From the NCBI GenBank assembly GCA_001247695.2, contig LGRX02024594.1, positions 1-14,809 on the forward strand: a DNA stretch of 14,809 nucleotides. Reading direction: 5' to 3'. Below are positions 8,174-12,013 of the stretch, piece by piece. Under the pieces are notes generated by a model that ran no database searches, was not told the DNA's origin, and was given only the letters and a program-made list of their open reading frames with translations. Both the position numbers and the translations under genes were made by a program. This DNA comes from Cymbomonas tetramitiformis (lineage: Eukaryota > Chlorophyta > Pyramimonadophyceae > Pyramimonadales > Pyramimonadaceae). How positions within the stretch are numbered: position 1 is the first letter of the stretch; every line of letters begins with the position of its first letter.

Positions 8174-8198
8174 CAGATGATAATGTCACATCATCTGG
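8173..8198. repeat. Perfect inverted repeat (hairpin)
   Basis: CCAGATGA at 8173-8180 pairs perfectly with TCATCTGG at 8191-8198 around a ten-base loop. A second small hairpin, GAGTTCG-TACGT-CGAACTC, lies at 8214-8232. Function unknown; both sit at the right edge of the minisatellite block. Confidence 0.7.
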
Positions 8199-8232
8199 CA
8201 TCCCTGTCATCGAGAGTTCGTACGTCGAACTC

Positions 8233-9080
8233 GAAGATGGCAAAGCAAAGATACATCTTGAATACAAACAAGAACCATCTTGGCTTTTATGCATGTGCGG
8301 AACACGCATGCACAGTATGAACGAACTAGTCGTTATTACAATACTGGTCGTTCAACCTACGTCTCGGGTTCACAACCCATGGCGGTACCATCTAAGATGA
8401 TGGGAGACGTATGGTACAAAGTGAGGAAGTGTTGTGCTTCAGCAATTCTTTATTCAGAGACTGCAACTCACAACCCGCTTGACTGTTACACTTGTGTGTG
8501 CCGTTCAACAGCACAGTGTTTATTTGATATATTGTATAATATTTGTGGGCTCGCATATCAGCCCTAACATCATACGTGGTACTGAACTACTGAATCTCAG
8601 CAGTGCGAAGAGAGTTCAAACAATGTATTTTGAACCTCGACGCCGTGGCACTGTCCTTTGATATACCAGGGAAGTCGCGACATGGAAATGGCGTTCAAGA
8701 ACCGGAACGGAGGTGGGGCACCGCATGTGCTGATGATTCCCGTTCGCTTTTGAAATATGCTACGTACGAAAAATGCATCAGCGAGCAGAGCCCTCGATTA
8801 TGTTGCGCTTGCTGCAAATCTGATGGGAAAGCTAAAAATATATACGGCTGTAATATATTATAAGGTTTCACAGAGACGAAAGCTGAAGCCGTGGACTCAG
8901 GGTTTCGGATACAGTACTAAGGTGAATATTAGAATACAGAGACTGTTTTAATATTCCCGGCGGTCGGTGATGATGCGGCACGTGACACAGCAGAGAGTCA
9001 CAGCACAATGAGGGGTGACAGCAGAAGGGGGGCAACAGTCACCCATATACTGGGGGTGAAAGTTGCATCCCCCGTGACAC
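8233..9080. other. Stretch without a recognisable gene
   Basis: About 850 bp with several overlapping short frames, none of which resembles a known protein or shows convincing codon structure. The right part (about 8960-9080) is rich in GTGACA and GGGTGA motifs, including GGGTGACAG...CAGTCACCC-type complementarity. If 7970 is an LTR start, the LTR could end at one of the GTGACA sites here, but I cannot prove it. Confidence 0.5.
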
Positions 9081-9105
9081 CACCTCACCCCGTAGGTGTG
9101 AGGTG
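9081..9105. repeat. GC-rich stem-loop
   Basis: CACCTCACCCC at 9081-9091 pairs with GGTGTGAGGTG at 9095-9105 (9 of 11 positions) around a GTA turn. It lies between gene-free DNA and the gag-like gene. It is too isolated to be called a terminator in a eukaryote. Confidence 0.55.
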
Positions 9106-9235
9106 ACCAAATGCAAGTGTTACGTGGGCCTGCAGGATTGTTCGGATCTAAGGGGCCTTTTTCAACCCGACTAGAATGGCTACTGCCGGCGTCATCCTAA
9201 AATCTAGCAAGCACATCACACGATCGGGCTTTCCC

Positions 9236-9256
9236 TTTTTTTTTTTGTTTTGTTTT
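9236..9256 (-). other. Poly(A)-like run behind the gag-like gene
   Basis: Eleven T residues (9236-9246) followed by GTTTTGTTTTC on the plus strand read as an A-rich tract on the minus strand, about 40-55 bp after the stop codon of the gag-like gene. This is where a processed transcript copied by a LINE would end. I found no matching target-site duplication at the other side, so the retrocopy reading is only a possibility. Confidence 0.4.
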
Positions 9257-9291
9257 CTTTTCATCTGTTTCCTTGGCTGTACATTTTGTGC

Positions 9292-10860
9292 TCAACGGTT
9301 GATGCTAGGCACCCAAGGGACCGTGCGGAAAGCCGGCCAATCGGTGTCGTCGTCGTCCAACTCCATGGCATTGAACGCGGCAGTCGATGGAGACGTGTCA
9401 ACCGCGGTTGCGGCTGCGGAAGACTCGGTTGCCAACAACTCATCTTCCGCAGGAGGATCGGCGGCACGAAACCCCATGATGGCAACGTCGGTTGCAGAGT
9501 CTGGAGCCGGATCCTGTGGAGCTTGAAGAGCCATGGCCCGCACAGGGGGCGGGGGGTCTGGCGGAGTCGGCCAACGAGAGATGGGGGGGCGGTCATGAGC
9601 GGGCTTCGCCGCGAGAGGAATGCGGTCAGGGGCAAAAGATTGCCGGCATGCGTAGGGGCACACACCCTTGGTGGAGGGGTGGCCATCCGTGAGGCCCCAG
9701 AGTCGAAAACAGGTGACGCAGGGGAACCCTGCGCCTTCCCACTGCAGGTGCCTGCCGCCCTTCGCCTTCCACGTGCCCTTGGGCTCCACGTACGCATCGC
9801 TGCGGAGCGCCATGAAGGTCCCCACACCACCGCGTCCGCCGCCCGCAGGAGTACGCCCGCCGTTGCCACCACCGGAGGTAGGCGGCGGGGGCGTGGTGAG
9901 GCGAGCGAGTCTCCCCTCATCTCGGTGCACTGTGCAGATGCGCAAGGAGAGGGACGAGAAGGAGAATCGCGCACCGGCGGTGAGCTCGCGCAGCACCACC
10001 AGATACAAGGGGGTGACGTGAGGGGAGACCGCCGCGGACATCTTCAGCACATGCCGAAGGTCCTCCACCCTGTTGACGTCGCTGTACGCGGGGTGGAGCT
10101 TGGCGTGTTTGTCCGCCAGCTTGCGGAACACCGTAAGCTGGGGGGCGGGGTCGTTGGACTCGTCGATGATTAAAGCACGCAGCTTCGTCCAGTAGCGGTT
10201 GGAGTCGGGGTCGCCGATGCCTTCCACGTGGAACCGAAGCCGCTGGAGTGCTGCGCGACCATCATGCGGATAGATGCGCGAGGACTCCTCCTGAAGGGCG
10301 AGGGCAGTGCCTCGCAAGACTGTCGGGAGGATCACGAAGATGAGCTCGTTGAGGGCCATGTGGTACTCGTCGAACTCGTGGTCCAGGTCCAGAAGCTTGT
10401 CGAATTCAAAGTGCGAAATCGGGGACAGGACGTGGGCCAAGTTAGCCAGAAGGACGGTGAAGTCGGTTTCGGCGTCCTCGCCGTCCAGGGATAATCCAGA
10501 AGCAGCTTTGTAGCCGTAAGTACGAAGTAGACGGCAAAGTTCTTCACTGTAGTGAGATGCGTAATCTAACCGCTCACTGTAACCGTGAGCGGTAGATGCC
10601 CGTACAGGGGTGGACACCCAAACTGATTCATCCTTGTAAAATTCCTCAGCAGTGGGGGCACGAGCTGCCGGCAGGGGCTTCTTCACCAGAGTGGACATGC
10701 GCACGATGGGGTCATTGTCTTGGGACTCGTGCGATGACGGCGTGCCAGAACGTTGAGACCGCGCAGGTGAAGAGGAGCCAGTCGGTGTAGGCGTGGCCCC
10801 AGATGTTGTTGCTCTAGCAGCGCGCAGAGCGCTGCCAAGTGTCGGGCGTGCTGCGGGCAT
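9292..10860 (-). CDS. Gag-like protein of an LTR-type retroelement (gag only)
   Basis: The frame is open from beyond 11097, but the first ATG is at 10858-10860, giving 522 residues. The N-terminal ~50 residues are Ala/Ser/Thr/Pro-rich. The middle (about 100-290) is helical in appearance and contains RIYPHDGRAAL (195-205), comparable to RLFPGDGKIAL in the copia-like Gag at 605-5422; both are followed by a DPxxxxxxF segment (DPAPQLTVF here, DPADYIDVF there). A Gly-rich linker (about 328-345) precedes a Cys/His cluster C381-x2-C384-x9-H394-x6-C401-x3-C405, which departs from the usual Cx2Cx4Hx4C knuckle. The C-terminus is Pro-rich and then acidic (ELDDDDTDW). It should form a capsid-like nucleic-acid-binding protein. 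No protease, integrase or reverse transcriptase follows within the ~1 kb downstream, and no flanking LTR is seen. Confidence 0.62.
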   Translation of the reverse strand: MPAARPTLGSALRAARATTSGATPTPTGSSSPARSQRSGTPSSHESQDNDPIVRMSTLVKKPLPAARAPTAEEFYKDESVWVSTPVRASTAHGYSERLDYASHYSEELCRLLRTYGYKAASGLSLDGEDAETDFTVLLANLAHVLSPISHFEFDKLLDLDHEFDEYHMALNELIFVILPTVLRGTALALQEESSRIYPHDGRAALQRLRFHVEGIGDPDSNRYWTKLRALIIDESNDPAPQLTVFRKLADKHAKLHPAYSDVNRVEDLRHVLKMSAAVSPHVTPLYLVVLRELTAGARFSFSSLSLRICTVHRDEGRLARLTTPPPPTSGGGNGGRTPAGGGRGGVGTFMALRSDAYVEPKGTWKAKGGRHLQWEGAGFPCVTCFRLWGLTDGHPSTKGVCPYACRQSFAPDRIPLAAKPAHDRPPISRWPTPPDPPPPVRAMALQAPQDPAPDSATDVAIMGFRAADPPAEDELLATESSAAATAVDTSPSTAAFNAMELDDDDTDWPAFRTVPWVPSINR

Positions 10861-11157
10861 GTTCGGGAGGAAATAGTTCGGAATCTTGTCGAGCTGGAGA
10901 TGCTTTCTTTGATGACGGCGCGGTACGTCACGCCAGGAAGTTGATCTGCGAATCGAAGAGAGGCAGGGTGCTGGTGGTGCAAGCGGCTGTAGATGCCGTG
11001 GCTGGAGGTGCCAAATTTCAGTGACGATAAGTGAAAAACCGCTGGAGTCGCGGGTGTCGCTGGAGATGCGTTGACCAAAGTAAGGACCGAAAAGCAAAAG
11101 ACCACATCCCCGTTGGCCATCCGGTGATCCGGCGGTTTCTCGAATTAAACGAACATG
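10861..11157 (-). promoter_or_regulatory. Probable 5' leader of the gag-like gene
   Basis: The gag frame stays open upstream of its first ATG to at least 11097, but without another ATG. The sequence there encodes an unremarkable peptide, so I read it as untranslated leader. A T/A-rich, TATA-like block sits just beyond it at 11163-11172. The distance from that block to the ATG is about 300 bp, plausible for a leader. No splice sites were assigned. Confidence 0.3.
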
Positions 11158-11180
11158 TTAACATATATAATCTATGTTAA
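11158..11180. repeat. Inverted repeat containing a TATA-like loop
   Basis: TTAACATA (11158-11165) and TATGTTAA (11173-11180) are perfect inverted arms around TATAATC. It lies upstream of the gag-like gene and could mark a promoter or an operator-like site. Symmetry alone does not establish function. Confidence 0.45.
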
Positions 11181-11534
11181 TAGCGTATAAGGGGTTTAGA
11201 CGTATGGGGAATCGATCTATGATGTCAGTTTGACGAGATTTGGATGCTATTCGCATCAAAATGAGAAAAAACCAATTTTCAGAAAGTGCAGACAGAATAC
11301 CCATGTGCCGCCCTACAAATTATTGGCCCATTCATCCGTGTGGATTTGCATATGGACAGCGTATGGATATCGTAAGGACCCATATGGACAACCGTATGGA
11401 CGGTCTGAGCAGATTTCTGGCGAAACCTTGATGAATATGTAAGAACCATACGGACGACGCGTAATTGTGGTGTCCATATGAAAATGTCCCATGGACATCG
11501 TAAGGATTTCATATGGACACCGTATGGACCACCA

Positions 11535-11579
11535 TATGGACACCGTATGGACAGAAAACATGTCCACATGGTGTCCATA
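11535..11579. repeat. Large hairpin inside the minisatellite
   Basis: Arm TATGGACACCGTATGGACA (11535-11553) pairs with the segment at 11561-11579 at 17 of 19 positions around a seven-base GAAAACA loop. It is made by an inverted block of minisatellite units, the only place where the array switches strand. Such inversions may arise by template switching during replication. Confidence 0.7.
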
Positions 11580-11659
11580 CGCGTGGACAGAGGCACTAAT
11601 CACCCGCACGACAGCGCAGGGACACCGTATGGAAACCCGTGTGGATAGCGTATGGACAC

Positions 11660-11938
11660 CGTAACCGGACGTGCGGACAACGTATGGACAACCGTAAGGA
11701 CATCGTATGGACAGCGCATGAAAATCGTAATCGCACGTGCGGACACCGTATATAATCCCGCAAGGACGGCGTATGGACGGCGTATGGACATCGTAAACGT
11801 GCGCGCGGACGGCATATGGACTCCCATAAGGACAACGTATGTACGTCGCATGGACATCATAACCAGACGTGCGGACAACGTATGGATAGCCGTAAGGACA
11901 GCGTATGGACATCATAATCGCACATGCGGACACCGTAA
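11660..11938. repeat. 66-bp higher-order repeat within the minisatellite
   Basis: A marker variant GTGCGGAC occurs at 11671, 11737, 11803 (as GCGCGGAC) and 11869, spaced exactly 66 bp, and then at 11924 (ATGCGGAC), 55 bp on. Six 11-bp units therefore form one higher-order unit, and the last is one subunit short. This shows amplification in blocks of six after the subunits had diverged. Confidence 0.8.
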
Positions 11939-11940
11939 AA

Positions 11941-12013
11941 GAAAAGAAAAAGAGACACCCTTGGACGGGGTGTGGGGCTTTGTGAGTCCCCTTGACTCCT
12001 TCTTCTTTGTCCC
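11941..12013 (-). other. LINE 3' untranslated region with stem-loops
   Basis: About 70 bp lie between the stop codon and the array. They contain ACACCC (11955-11960) paired with GGGTGT (11968-11973), next to GGGG (11974-11977) paired with CCCC (11988-11991). GAGTC/GACTC offers an alternative fold. LINE reverse transcriptases often recognise such 3' structures to start target-primed synthesis. That role is inferred. Confidence 0.45.

Larger units (their letters stand above)
11340..11938. repeat. 11-bp minisatellite array
   Basis: Units close to CGTATGGACAN, 10-12 bp long and mostly 11, cover most of this region, with less ordered stretches near 11403-11467 and 11583-11618. Variants such as CGTAAGGAC, CATATGGAC and GTGCGGAC are interspersed. 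The units contain few stops on either strand, so long frames appear in several phases on both strands. I read these as a by-product of the repeat rather than genes. The array runs to the 3' end of the LINE at about 11938. Confidence 0.85.

Noticed and set aside
8167..8951. Cluster of overlapping 60-108 codon frames
   Set aside because: They overlap in different phases, several use non-ATG starts, and none shows a domain or repeated codon pattern.
9261..9974. 237-codon minus-strand frame overlapping the gag-like gene in another phase
   Set aside because: Ser/Pro/Arg-rich shadow of the GC-rich gag frame without a recognisable domain.
9250..10173. 307-codon plus-strand frame opposite the gag-like gene
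   Set aside because: It does not start at an ATG in good context and is Arg/Gly/His-rich, as expected for the complement of a GC-rich gene. The minus-strand frame shares motifs with the other Gag.
9210..11240. Target-site duplication flanking a LINE-made retrocopy of the gag gene
   Set aside because: I compared the sequence beyond the A-run with the region upstream of the gene and found only a five-base CGATC match, which is not meaningful.
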